Assembly (NCBI GenBank): GCA_017962105.1
Contig: JAGCVY010000010.1
Coordinates: 1-32,058 of the forward strand
Length of the DNA stretch: 32,058 nucleotides
Direction of reading: 5' to 3'
DNA from: Lachnospiraceae bacterium
GTDB lineage: Bacteria > Bacillota > Clostridia > Lachnospirales > Lachnospiraceae
Shown here in pieces: positions 1 to 6,879 of the stretch; position 1 is the first letter of the stretch; each line of letters starts with the position of its first letter. A program made the translations under genes and the position numbers. The notes below the pieces were generated by a model. The model did no database searches. It saw only the letters and a list, made by a program, of their open reading frames with translations, and was not told the DNA's origin.

Positions 1-53
1 GATTATGAATTTTGCCGTTAAGAGATAATATCTTTGAATAGGGTGGAGACAAG

Positions 54-206
54 ATGAGATTGAGAGAATGGACATTTACTATTGATGACTCGGAAGTTGA
101 GCATAGAGTTAAGGAATGTCAAAAAAGAGTTTCGCTATGTTGGTCAATTAAATTTGAATATAGTGTAACAAGTCCTGGCACACCTTTTCGTAAATTATAT
201 GGTTGA
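54..206 (+). CDS. Possible small protein of 50 residues
   Basis: An open frame of 50 codons starts at ATG 54. A GGTGGAG ribosome binding site lies at 42-48, five bases upstream. The predicted product is basic and mixed, with no membrane segment and no motif that I recognise. It ends at TGA 204-206, directly before a stem-loop at 214-242, which fits a short transcription unit. A frame open from base 1 closes at TAA 19-21 and could be the tail of an upstream gene. The region is AT-rich relative to the rest of the window. The reading rests only on the ribosome binding site and the context, so it could be a remnant of a larger decayed gene. Confidence 0.35.
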   Translation: MRLREWTFTIDDSEVEHRVKECQKRVSLCWSIKFEYSVTSPGTPFRKLYG

Positions 207-212
207 AAACAA

Positions 213-243
213 AGAGAGCTGTCACCTTCTGGCGACAGCTCTT
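213..243 (-). terminator. Stem-loop, likely leftward (or bidirectional) terminator
   Basis: A 9-bp stem pairs 215-223 (AGAGCTGTC) with 234-242 (GACAGCTCT). Two more base pairs lie inside an A-C mismatch, and the loop is TTCT. On the plus strand no T-run follows. Read on the minus strand the stem is followed by CTTTGTTTT, so it looks more like a terminator for leftward transcription, possibly out of the repeat element at 244-419. Confidence 0.4.
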
Positions 244-419
244 GATGTAGTATGCGACTTAAACGGCTTTCTTTTGAGTCCCATCCCTGAAAAGGGGGCA
301 ACCCGTGGCTCCAGCGGCCACACCAACCGCATAGGCGGTTTGCGAACTTAACGGCCTTCTTCGACTCCTACCCTGATAAGGTTGCAAGTCGTGGCTCCGG
401 CGGCCACACCCACTACATC
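244..419. repeat. 176-bp element with internal direct repeats and 8-bp inverted ends
   Basis: The element is bounded by GATGTAGT (244-251) and its inverse ACTACATC (412-419). Inside are two imperfect direct copies of about 70 bases, roughly 254-327 and 342-409. Both begin GCGA-ACTTA-ACGG (copy 1 with small differences) and share GTGGCTCC-GCGGCCACACC near their ends. On the minus strand both copies keep a matching frame (GVAAGAT in each), so the repeat may derive from coding DNA or be a repeated tail. A minus-strand open frame of 86 codons (519-259) runs through both copies and stops just before the stem-loop at 213-243. I do not recognise the family. It could be a small non-autonomous mobile element or a decayed duplication. 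Confidence 0.4.
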
Positions 420-621
420 TGTACATAGTATAAATAGCCGAACGGACACAGTCAAGGGAATCTTGCTTGCATTTTCGGAACGTATTGTATATCTTTTTTA
501 CTGTAATAAAAGCAGTCATTTTGCAATAAGGAAGAATATCATCAATCGAGCTGATTGGTTTGAGAAACTCCTCAACAGGTGGATTTTGTACAGCATAATA
601 GAAGAGGAAGAGGGCGTATAG
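382..621 (+). other. Open frame abutting and in frame with the zinc-ribbon gene
   Basis: A 79-codon open frame begins inside the second repeat copy and ends with TAG at 619-621, immediately before the ATG at 622 and in the same frame. No good ribosome binding site precedes its ATG at 382. Its first third derives from the repeat element. The last 30 or so residues, rich in Asn, Arg, Trp and acidic residues (ending EEEEGV), have a more protein-like composition. It may be the broken 3' end of an older gene or simply non-coding leader DNA. Apart from this frame and the repeat element, nothing else is visible between 207 and 621. Confidence 0.2.
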
Positions 622-2094
622 ATGCGGAACTCAAAAAAACTAAGTGAGTATTCGGAACTGATGCAGGAGTGGGATACCGACAAGAATAAAGGCTTAGATC
701 CCGGTTGTATTACCTATGGTTCGAAACGTCCGGTATGGTGGAAATGTTGTGAGGGACATGAATGGAAAACATCAGTATACAATCGTGTTCATCATCACAG
801 CGGATGTCCCTATTGTGCGGGCCAGCGGGTAATCTCCGGGGAAAACGATTTGTTAAGCCAGTTTCCTGAGGTAGCTAAAATGTGGAGCCCTAACAACAAG
901 ATTTCTGCAGATCAGGTCTGTGCAAAAACCATGCGGAAGTATCTGTGGGTGTGTGACAAGGGGCATGAATGGAAAGCAGCTGTTGCAGGCTGCGTTCACG
1001 GTTCAGGTTGTCCCTATTGCGAGCACAAAAGAGTAATTCCCGGGGAGACGGATTTGGAAAGTATATTCCCTGAAATCAGCTTGCAGTGGGATTATACGGT
1101 GAATGGTGACCTTAAGCCCCGAGATGTGTTTCCTCACTCTCATAGAATTGTTGGGTGGAGATGTGATAAAGATCACACGTGGAAAGAGCGGATAGATAAC
1201 AGAATAAAATACAAAGAGTGTCCAATCTGCTCCGGTAAAAGGATAATCTCAGGAATAAATGATTTTGTCACACTGTTCCCGAATATAGCAAAAGAATGGG
1301 ATTATGAGAAAAATCAGGGAGTGCTTCCTGAGAAAATGGCACCGCATTCGGGGAAAAGCGCATGGTGGAAATGCGAGAGAGGGCACTCTTGGAAAACGAC
1401 TATAGATTCGCGCACCTTAAAAGGTACTAGATGTCCATACTGTTACGGAAATAAGATTGTTGTGGGCGAAAATGATCTTGCAACCTTATATCCTGAGTTA
1501 GCTTCAGAATGGGATTATGAGCGCAATAAAAAAACACCGCAGCAGGTCAGGGCAAAGTCTCGAGAAAAAGCATGGTGGAAATGCAAAGAAGGGCACAGAT
1601 GGGAGACTTATGTTTACCAGAGAGTTTTGGGTGAAACAGGATGCCCCTACTGTTCAAAAAAACGGTTAGTTCCCGGCGAAAATGATTTGGAGACACTGCT
1701 TCCGGACATTGCTAAAACGTGGGATTACGAGAATAACAACGGAAAAACACCACGAGATGTTACGGCTAATTCAAAGTATTACGCTGCTTGGGTATGCGAG
1801 AAAGGTCATCGATGGAAATCAAGAGTTGTCGCAAGAACTAATTGCACAAGGAGCGGTTGCCCTTATTGCGAGCACAAGAGACCAATCCTTGGGGAAACTG
1901 ATTTGCGGAGTCACAACCCCGAATTGTTGGAAGAATGGAATTATGAGAGAAACCCATACCCACCGGAGCATTATTCGTACGGGTCCATTGCAAAGGTGTG
2001 GTGGAGATGCAAGTATGGGCACGAGTGGCGGACAGTAATTCAGCATAGGACTCGGGGAACTAACTGTCCCACATGTCACCGAGAAGGGAGATAA
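622..2094 (+). CDS. Zinc-ribbon repeat protein (DUF4379/PF14311-like), seven repeats
   Basis: The 490-residue protein is built almost entirely from seven tandem units of about 65 residues. Each unit has a W-x-C-x-x-x-H-x-W segment (for example WKCCEGHEW, WVCDKGHEW, WKCERGHSW) and, about 15 residues on, a C-P-x-C knuckle (GCPYC, ECPIC, NCPTC). Between units runs a linker of the type GENDL..PE...WDYE.N. The Cys-His-Cys-Cys pattern fits a treble-clef zinc site, as in the 'probable zinc-ribbon' family PF14311. No catalytic domain is attached. The start at ATG 622 follows a GAGGAAGAGGG ribosome binding site. Family members are common in Clostridia and are thought to bind nucleic acid, but the function is unproven. 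The gene lies in AT-rich DNA unlike the backbone to its right, which suggests horizontal acquisition. Confidence 0.88.
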   Translation: MRNSKKLSEYSELMQEWDTDKNKGLDPGCITYGSKRPVWWKCCEGHEWKTSVYNRVHHHSGCPYCAGQRVISGENDLLSQFPEVAKMWSPNNKISADQVCAKTMRKYLWVCDKGHEWKAAVAGCVHGSGCPYCEHKRVIPGETDLESIFPEISLQWDYTVNGDLKPRDVFPHSHRIVGWRCDKDHTWKERIDNRIKYKECPICSGKRIISGINDFVTLFPNIAKEWDYEKNQGVLPEKMAPHSGKSAWWKCERGHSWKTTIDSRTLKGTRCPYCYGNKIVVGENDLATLYPELASEWDYERNKKTPQQVRAKSREKAWWKCKEGHRWETYVYQRVLGETGCPYCSKKRLVPGENDLETLLPDIAKTWDYENNNGKTPRDVTANSKYYAAWVCEKGHRWKSRVVARTNCTRSGCPYCEHKRPILGETDLRSHNPELLEEWNYERNPYPPEHYSYGSIAKVWWRCKYGHEWRTVIQHRTRGTNCPTCHREGR

Positions 2095-2170
2095 GATAAA
2101 CCTTCGCAGTAGTTCTCTGCTATCTGTAAAAACATAAAATCGACGTTATTTTGGCCATTTTTTATTTTTT

Positions 2171-2524
2171 GTTCCCAATGAATTATCCGACTGGCTCCTC
2201 GGGTACCTGGACCCTCAGGACGCACAGGCTGTATACAGCGGTTACGCGTTCCATGTCATGAGTCATGAGGAGGGAAATACGGTACAGCGCATGCTGACTG
2301 CAGTCGCCGGTGAGCCCGGCGGGGATTCCGGTCAGATGCCCGTCCGCACGTATCAATTGCCCGGGGAGGTGCCGGAGTATGTGATGGCGCCCGAGCCCGA
2401 AGAACCGGCTTATACCTCCTCGGGAAATTCCAAGAAACGGGGTCTTCGAGGCCTGTTTTCGTTCCTCAGCGGAATTTCCGTCATTTTTCTTCTGTTATCG
2501 GCCTTGGCATGGGCGATGGGGTGA
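2171..2524 (+). pseudogene. 5'-truncated gene for a membrane-anchored protein
   Basis: The frame ending at TGA 2522-2524 reads as plausible, backbone-like protein from about 2171 (VPNELSDWLLGYLDPQ...), but there is no ATG, GTG or TTG start with a ribosome binding site there. The first in-frame ATG is at 2258, inside that apparently coding stretch. Upstream, 2138-2170 is AT-rich filler continuous with the island, and an in-frame TAA lies at 2135-2137. The remaining piece has a Pro/Glu-rich linker and one C-terminal membrane segment (about FSFLSGISVIFLLLSALAW). The original function cannot be told. I infer that the N-terminal part was removed when the AT-rich DNA was inserted. A short real protein from 2258 (88 residues) is the alternative. 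Confidence 0.55.
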
Positions 2525-2534
2525 GGGCCCCGCA

Positions 2535-2564
2535 TTGACAAAAACAGGGGGAATTTGGTACAAT
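2535..2564 (+). promoter_or_regulatory. Sigma-A-type promoter for the cytidylate-kinase-like gene
   Basis: TTGACA at 2535-2540 and TACAAT at 2559-2564 are separated by 18 bases. Transcription would begin near 2571 and give a leader of about 77 bases before the ATG at 2648. Confidence 0.75.
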
Positions 2565-2647
2565 AAAGGCGTCCTCAGGGGAAGGAGGCGCCGCGGAGGA
2601 GAGAAGGGGTTACAGCACAGGAGGACATTTTCCGCGACAAAAATGAG

Positions 2648-3259
2648 ATGAAGAGAATTATTACGATCAGCCGTGAATGCGGCAGCGGCGGACGGACGAT
2701 CGGCCGGAAGCTGGCTGAGAAATTGGGGTATGCATTTTACGACCGCGAGTTGATCGACCGGGTGGCGAAAGAGAGCGGCTTGGCGAAAGAGTTCATCGAG
2801 GAGCAGGGCGAGCATATCACCGGGAGCCTTCTGTTCAACATCGCCAGCAATATGACCTATGCGGGACAGGTGTTCGGCGGTCATATGCTTCCGCTGCAGG
2901 ATCAGCTGTATGTCGTGCAGAGCGATATCATCAAGGATATTGCGGAGAAAGAGAATTGTGTCATTGTCGGACGCTGTGCCGATTACATCCTGAAGGAGCG
3001 GGACGACGCCCTTCATGTGTTCATTCATGCCAACCTGAAGGATAAGATGGAGCGCGCCGTGAAGGATTACGGCTTTGATCAGGATGGCGTTGAGAAGGCT
3101 CTCCGCAAGAAGGATAAGGCGCGTGCCAACCATTACCGGTACTATACGGATGCCGAGTGGGGCAAGACCCAGAACTATGACATCACCCTGAATTCCAGTA
3201 CCTGCGGCCTCGACGGCTGTGTGGATATCCTTTATACCATTGTAAAAGAGCTCGAGTAA
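2648..3259 (+). CDS. Cytidylate kinase-like family protein
   Basis: The 203-residue protein opens with a P-loop of the type seen in cytidylate kinase-like proteins (PF13189): ISRECGSGGRTIG at about residues 7-19. A DREL segment follows, then IVGRCADYIL and a basic lid region (KDKARANHYRYY). Proteins of this group are predicted to phosphorylate a nucleotide or similar small substrate with ATP, but the substrate of this branch is not known. The true CMP kinase (cmk) is a different relative. The start is the ATG at 2648. The only clear ribosome binding site, AGGAGG at 2619-2624, is 23 bases away, so initiation is unusual here. The gene has its own promoter and faces the lipoprotein gene across a shared terminator. 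Confidence 0.85.
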   Translation: MKRIITISRECGSGGRTIGRKLAEKLGYAFYDRELIDRVAKESGLAKEFIEEQGEHITGSLLFNIASNMTYAGQVFGGHMLPLQDQLYVVQSDIIKDIAEKENCVIVGRCADYILKERDDALHVFIHANLKDKMERAVKDYGFDQDGVEKALRKKDKARANHYRYYTDAEWGKTQNYDITLNSSTCGLDGCVDILYTIVKELE

Positions 3260-3315
3260 TCCGCAAAAGCGGTGCTCCGTGCCGGGAGCACGGGATCACA
3301 AACGTAATACGAAAC

Positions 3316-3358
3316 AAAAAGCGGCAGGTCCTGGTTGTGACCTGCCGCTGTTCGTTCG
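3316..3358. terminator. Bidirectional terminator between convergent genes
   Basis: An 11-bp perfect stem pairs 3320-3330 (AGCGGCAGGTC) with 3339-3349, with an 8-base loop. An A-run precedes it (3316-3320) and a T-rich tail follows (GTTCGTTCGGTTTT), so it can serve both the gene ending at 3259 and the minus-strand gene ending at 3380. A smaller hairpin (GTGCTCC/GGGAGCAC) sits at about 3272-3291. Confidence 0.8.
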
Positions 3359-3379
3359 GTTTTGAAAAGTTGATCCGGA

Positions 3380-4348
3380 TCAGTTATCGCCCTTGTACTC
3401 GTTTCCGTTGACGGTTACCAATGCGGAATCCTGCAGCACCCGCTTCTCGGCGAGGATTGCGTCGTCGGAGGAAGTGATGTCGATGATGCCTGCGAGGAAG
3501 TTGATGGTTCCGCCGGTCAGCTTGCCGTCGGCGTCGGTCTTGGTCCCGACCTTGATGCCGGTGTTTTTGGACTTGATGGTGACGGTGCCGCCGCTGAAGT
3601 TGACGGAGCGCGGTGCGAAGACCGCTTCGTCACCGGCCTGAATGTTGATGACGCCGCCCTTGATGTTGATGTACCCAAGCCCTGCACGTTCCGTGTTAGT
3701 GGACTTGATGCCGTCCTCGCCTGCCTTGACGGAGATGACGCCGCCGGAGATCAGGACGTAATCCTTGCCGCGGATCCCGTGATTCTTGGCGGTGACGTTG
3801 ATGACGCCGCCTTCGATGGTGAGCGTGTCGGAGGAAACGATGCCGTTGTAGCTGTTGGCGTTAACCACAAGCTTGCCGTCGCCGTTTGCCCGGATCAAAA
3901 GCGGGCACTTGGAAGAGATCGCAGCGTCGGGAACATCGGTGAGAAGCGACTCCGCCGATTGCTCGCCCTGCTGGACAGTCTCGGAATAGACGTGGCTGTC
4001 GGTGATGATGTTCTGTGTCTTCTCATTGAGCGTCAGGATGACCATGGAGCCCGATTTGACGACAATCGGGGCGGTCGAGCTGCAGGAGAGGTTGAGATCC
4101 TTGAGGACCAGATCCACAGCTTTGCCCTCCGGAGCGTCAACGATGATGTTGCCCTCCTTGCAGGAGCCGGTGATCGTGTATGTGCCGGCCTGGTTGATGG
4201 TCAGCGTGGTGTCCTGGATGACGACGCCAACAAGGTCGGACTGAATTCCCGAATCGGAAAATGTAATCAATTTTTCATCACTCTTTCCACAGCCGCCCAA
4301 AAGCAGCACGGCCAGGAGCAGAAGTGACAGGAACAGACCGCGTTTCAT
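3380..4348 (-). CDS. Carbohydrate-binding domain lipoprotein (Cthe_2159/DUF4353 type)
   Basis: The 322-residue protein begins with a lipoprotein signal peptide: MKRG, a long Leu-rich stretch and the lipobox LGGC with Cys20. The rest is a repetitive beta pattern typical of the PF14262 beta-helix family: short strands such as ITIE/GGVINVTAKNHGIRGKD and GGVISVKAGEDGIKS, each turn ending in G-I-x-x or A-I-x-x. Family members bind acidic polysaccharide such as polygalacturonate, with calcium. That role is transferred by family, not shown here. The start at 4348 is chosen because GGAGGG (complement of 4355-4360) lies six bases upstream. A longer frame to 4414 would begin inside the promoter at 4382-4410. 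It is transcribed alone and divergently from the gene at 4646. Confidence 0.82.
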   Translation of the reverse strand: MKRGLFLSLLLLAVLLLGGCGKSDEKLITFSDSGIQSDLVGVVIQDTTLTINQAGTYTITGSCKEGNIIVDAPEGKAVDLVLKDLNLSCSSTAPIVVKSGSMVILTLNEKTQNIITDSHVYSETVQQGEQSAESLLTDVPDAAISSKCPLLIRANGDGKLVVNANSYNGIVSSDTLTIEGGVINVTAKNHGIRGKDYVLISGGVISVKAGEDGIKSTNTERAGLGYINIKGGVINIQAGDEAVFAPRSVNFSGGTVTIKSKNTGIKVGTKTDADGKLTGGTINFLAGIIDITSSDDAILAEKRVLQDSALVTVNGNEYKGDN

Positions 4349-4381
4349 CGGTTGCCCTCCTTCCCGGAGATTGTTAAAGCC

Positions 4382-4410
4382 ATTGTATTCATTTTCCGTG
4401 TCCGTGTCAA
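4382..4410 (-). promoter_or_regulatory. Promoter of the carbohydrate-binding lipoprotein gene
   Basis: On the minus strand, TTGACA (4410-4405) and TACAAT (4387-4382) are separated by exactly 17 bases. The predicted start of transcription is near 4375, about 27 bases before the ATG at 4348. Confidence 0.75.
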
Positions 4411-4544
4411 ACAAATCACAAAAAATACACCGTCGGGCGGTTCCCCGTCCCGGAAAAAGCGCCGGTGTTCTGTCCTATGCCGTAAAAACCCGTCGCACAG
4501 CCTTCGAAATCGAAAAAAAGCGTCCGAAGAACCGAGGTTGGAAA

Positions 4545-4573
4545 TTGACAGATTACAAATCATATTATAGAAT
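4545..4573 (+). promoter_or_regulatory. Promoter of the E2-acyltransferase-like gene
   Basis: TTGACA at 4545-4550 and TAGAAT at 4568-4573 are separated by 17 bases. Transcription would start near 4580. Between the transcription start and the ATG lies a short GC palindrome, CTCCCGCTCGCGGGAG (about 4601-4616). Confidence 0.7.
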
Positions 4574-4645
4574 GTAGATTGTTAATAAATTTTTTATAAA
4601 CTCCCGCTCGCGGGAGCGATTACTCCAATGCGGAGGTGTTGAGCT

Positions 4646-5602
4646 ATGAAGCCACACGAAGGCAGAAAAAGACGCCTTGGAGACCGCAAGGACGGTTTCC
4701 GTGTGAGAAATGTTGATCCGATGTCGCGGCTTGAGCCGTTTATCATGGCAAAAAAGATGGATGGATGGGTTTTGTTCGAGGATGAGATCGACATCACCCA
4801 GACCGAGGATTTCATCCGCAGGATGCGCCTCGGCGAGCTTCCGAATCTGTCCCTGTATGAGGTCGTTTTCGCAGCCATCGTGAGAACGATGGTTGACGTT
4901 CCGGAACTCAACCGTTTCGTGAAGCATTCGAAACTGTATTCCCGTAACAATATCAAGGCGGCAATGACCGTAATGAAGGGAATGTCCCGGGACAGCGACC
5001 GCACCCTGATCATCCCGCAGTTTGAGTGCGAGGATACGCTCTACGATGTCGTAAAGCGCATCGAAGCCGAAACCGGAGCCATCGATACCACCGTCAAGGT
5101 GGAGGATGATGAGAACAAGAACGACTTCGATATGCTGGAGACGGCGTTCACCTGGATGCCGGATTTCCTGCTGAGAGGAGCCATTAACGTTATCAAGATC
5201 CTTGACCGCTACGGTCTTCTTCCGAAAAAGCTGCTGGATCTGAGTCCGTTCCACACAAGTTTCTTCCTGACCAACATGGGTTCCATCGGTATCGATGCGG
5301 TGTACCACCACATCTACGAGTTCGGAACGCTCTCTGTGTTCGGAGCCATCGGCCGCAAGCGCGTCTGCTACGAGACTCAGGCGGACGGTTCGGTGAAGCG
5401 CATGGTGAAGATCAAGATGCAGTTCGTCGTGGATGAGAGAGCGGCTGACGGATTTGCCTATGCCGTAGGATTCCGCAAGATCCGTTCCTACATCATGAAG
5501 CCGGAGCCGCTGCTTTCGCCTCCGGAGGCGATCGTCTTCGACAAGATCGACAAGGTGAAAAAGAAAAAGAAGAAAAAAGAGAAAAAGGACGACGCAGAGT
5601 AA
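4646..5602 (+). CDS. 2-oxoacid dehydrogenase E2-like acyltransferase domain protein, catalytic His missing
   Basis: The 318-residue protein resembles the chloramphenicol-acetyltransferase-like catalytic fold of dehydrogenase E2 subunits (PF00198). The resemblance is in FPxLTxYE-like strands early on (ELPNLSLYEVVFAAIVRTM), a middle helix region and a strand-turn HTSFFLTNMGSIGID. It has no lipoyl or E1/E3-binding domain. In E2 enzymes the active site is H-x-x-x-D-G. The equivalent position here reads D263-E-R-A-A-D268-G269, so the Asp is kept but His is replaced by Glu264. The protein may therefore bind a CoA-like ligand without acyl transfer. It ends in a lysine-rich tail (about VKKKKKKKEKK). 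The start at ATG 4646 follows GGAGGT. There are no dehydrogenase partners nearby, and it is a single gene with its own promoter. Confidence 0.75.
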   Translation: MKPHEGRKRRLGDRKDGFRVRNVDPMSRLEPFIMAKKMDGWVLFEDEIDITQTEDFIRRMRLGELPNLSLYEVVFAAIVRTMVDVPELNRFVKHSKLYSRNNIKAAMTVMKGMSRDSDRTLIIPQFECEDTLYDVVKRIEAETGAIDTTVKVEDDENKNDFDMLETAFTWMPDFLLRGAINVIKILDRYGLLPKKLLDLSPFHTSFFLTNMGSIGIDAVYHHIYEFGTLSVFGAIGRKRVCYETQADGSVKRMVKIKMQFVVDERAADGFAYAVGFRKIRSYIMKPEPLLSPPEAIVFDKIDKVKKKKKKKEKKDDAE

Positions 5603-5640
5603 CCGCGCCGCCCGGATCGGCAGTCAGACACCGCGGCCCC

Positions 5641-6654
5641 CTACAGGAGCCATGCGGACAGTACTGACATCAGGATCGTTATTGTGAATATGGAAACAGC
5701 CGTTGTGACGGCAATCGCGGAGGACAGTATGCTTGTGTCCTCCCCGATTTTTTCTGCCTGGATCATCGGAAGATTTCCCACCGGAACCGCGGCCATAAGG
5801 CATAGAGCGAGCGTCGCCTCGGCGGAAAATGACATCGCATGCAGGATGACGGCGACCCCGATGGGCAGCAACACCATGCGGAGTGCAATGTAGCACCAGA
5901 TGCGGGCGTCCTTAAGGCGCGAGAACAGGTTGGAGCGGGCGATGTTGACGCCGAGAAGCGTCATGGACAGAAATACGGTGGCATTCCCGACGTACTCCAC
6001 GGTGCCGCTGAGGATCGGCGGGATCGGGAGCGCAAACCAGAAGACCACAAGGCTCAAAAGCGCCATGATGATACCGGGATTGAGGATGCTGCGGAGGATC
6101 CATGCGGCAGGATGTCCCGGCTTCGGCGGAACATTTTCCGAAGAACCGGCCTTCTGAAGAGCGGCCTCTGAAGAATCTGCGGATTCGGCCTTGCGGGACC
6201 CGCGGTTCAGGATCGCCATGCCGTGGGTGTAGAAGAACAGGCTGTAAAAAACGTTGATGACGATCACATAGAGGATGGAGTTGGCCGGGAGGATCGCCCG
6301 GGCGACGGGAATCCCAAGAAAACCGGTGTTGGTGTACACCGTCATCAGGTTATAGAAATGCCGCTTCTCCGGTTCGACGCGGAGAAGAACCGGGAGAAGG
6401 AAGCCGAGAACAGTCAGAAATGCGTAAAATGCGGCGCCCAAAGCCGCGCCGATCAGGAGATCCCGGTGCGTGGCCGTGATGTTTCCGGAGAGAATGGAAG
6501 CCAGGATCAGGGCGGGGTTGCAGATGTCCACGACGATGGCGGAAATGTTTTTGGAGGTCAGGGAATCCACGACACCCTTCCGCTGGAGGTAGATGCCGAT
6601 GGCAACCAGGATACAGATGACGCCCATTTGTTGAAGGATGACGGACAGACTCAT
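5641..6654 (-). CDS. AEC family transporter (auxin efflux carrier-like permease)
   Basis: The 337-residue protein is strongly hydrophobic and is predicted to have about ten membrane helices, in two halves. They are split by a polar loop near residues 150-180 that is rich in Ser, Glu and Lys. The second half contains the conserved NPGIIMALLSL segment and a MTLLGVNIA segment typical of PF03547. Bacterial members export or import organic acids such as malate, but the substrate cannot be read from the sequence. The start is ATG at 6654, preceded by GAGGAG on the minus strand. It is convergent with the acyltransferase-like gene, with only 38 bases between the stops and no obvious terminator there. 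Confidence 0.88.
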   Translation of the reverse strand: MSLSVILQQMGVICILVAIGIYLQRKGVVDSLTSKNISAIVVDICNPALILASILSGNITATHRDLLIGAALGAAFYAFLTVLGFLLPVLLRVEPEKRHFYNLMTVYTNTGFLGIPVARAILPANSILYVIVINVFYSLFFYTHGMAILNRGSRKAESADSSEAALQKAGSSENVPPKPGHPAAWILRSILNPGIIMALLSLVVFWFALPIPPILSGTVEYVGNATVFLSMTLLGVNIARSNLFSRLKDARIWCYIALRMVLLPIGVAVILHAMSFSAEATLALCLMAAVPVGNLPMIQAEKIGEDTSILSSAIAVTTAVSIFTITILMSVLSAWLL

Positions 6655-6706
6655 GGAACACTCCTCGGAGGAATCATTTTGTGCGCTCTACGCGAAAACC
6701 GCGCAC

Positions 6707-6735
6707 AGTATAATATAACTTTAGGGGAAAAACAA
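6707..6735 (-). promoter_or_regulatory. Promoter of the AEC transporter gene
   Basis: On the minus strand TTGTTT (6735-6730) and TATACT (6712-6707) are separated by 17 bases. Just downstream, GTGCGC (6681-6686) and GCGCAC (6701-6706) form an inverted repeat over the expected transcription start. It could be an operator or a leader hairpin. Confidence 0.6.
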
Positions 6736-6737
6736 TG

Positions 6738-6767
6738 TTGAATTTTATCGGTAGTTTGTGCTAAAGT
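6738..6767 (+). promoter_or_regulatory. Weak candidate promoter of the SDR gene
   Basis: TTGAAT (6738-6743) and TAAAGT (6762-6767) are separated by 18 bases and lie back to back with the AEC promoter. The match is only moderate. The gene starts about 110 bases downstream. Confidence 0.3.
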
Positions 6768-6879
6768 TGTAACGGATTCCGCGGCCGAAGGGCGGCGGAA
6801 CAGGACGGGGGTCCGAGAGAAAACGAGATTGTTCCGGAGGGACTGCGGGATGCGGTTCCACGGATGATGAGGAGAAGAC

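Noticed and set aside
1-2100. CRISPR array or toxin-antitoxin pair in the AT-rich part
   Set aside because: There are no regularly spaced identical repeats with unique spacers. The two 70-base copies are imperfect and nearly adjacent, and no toxin or antitoxin motif is visible in the small frames.
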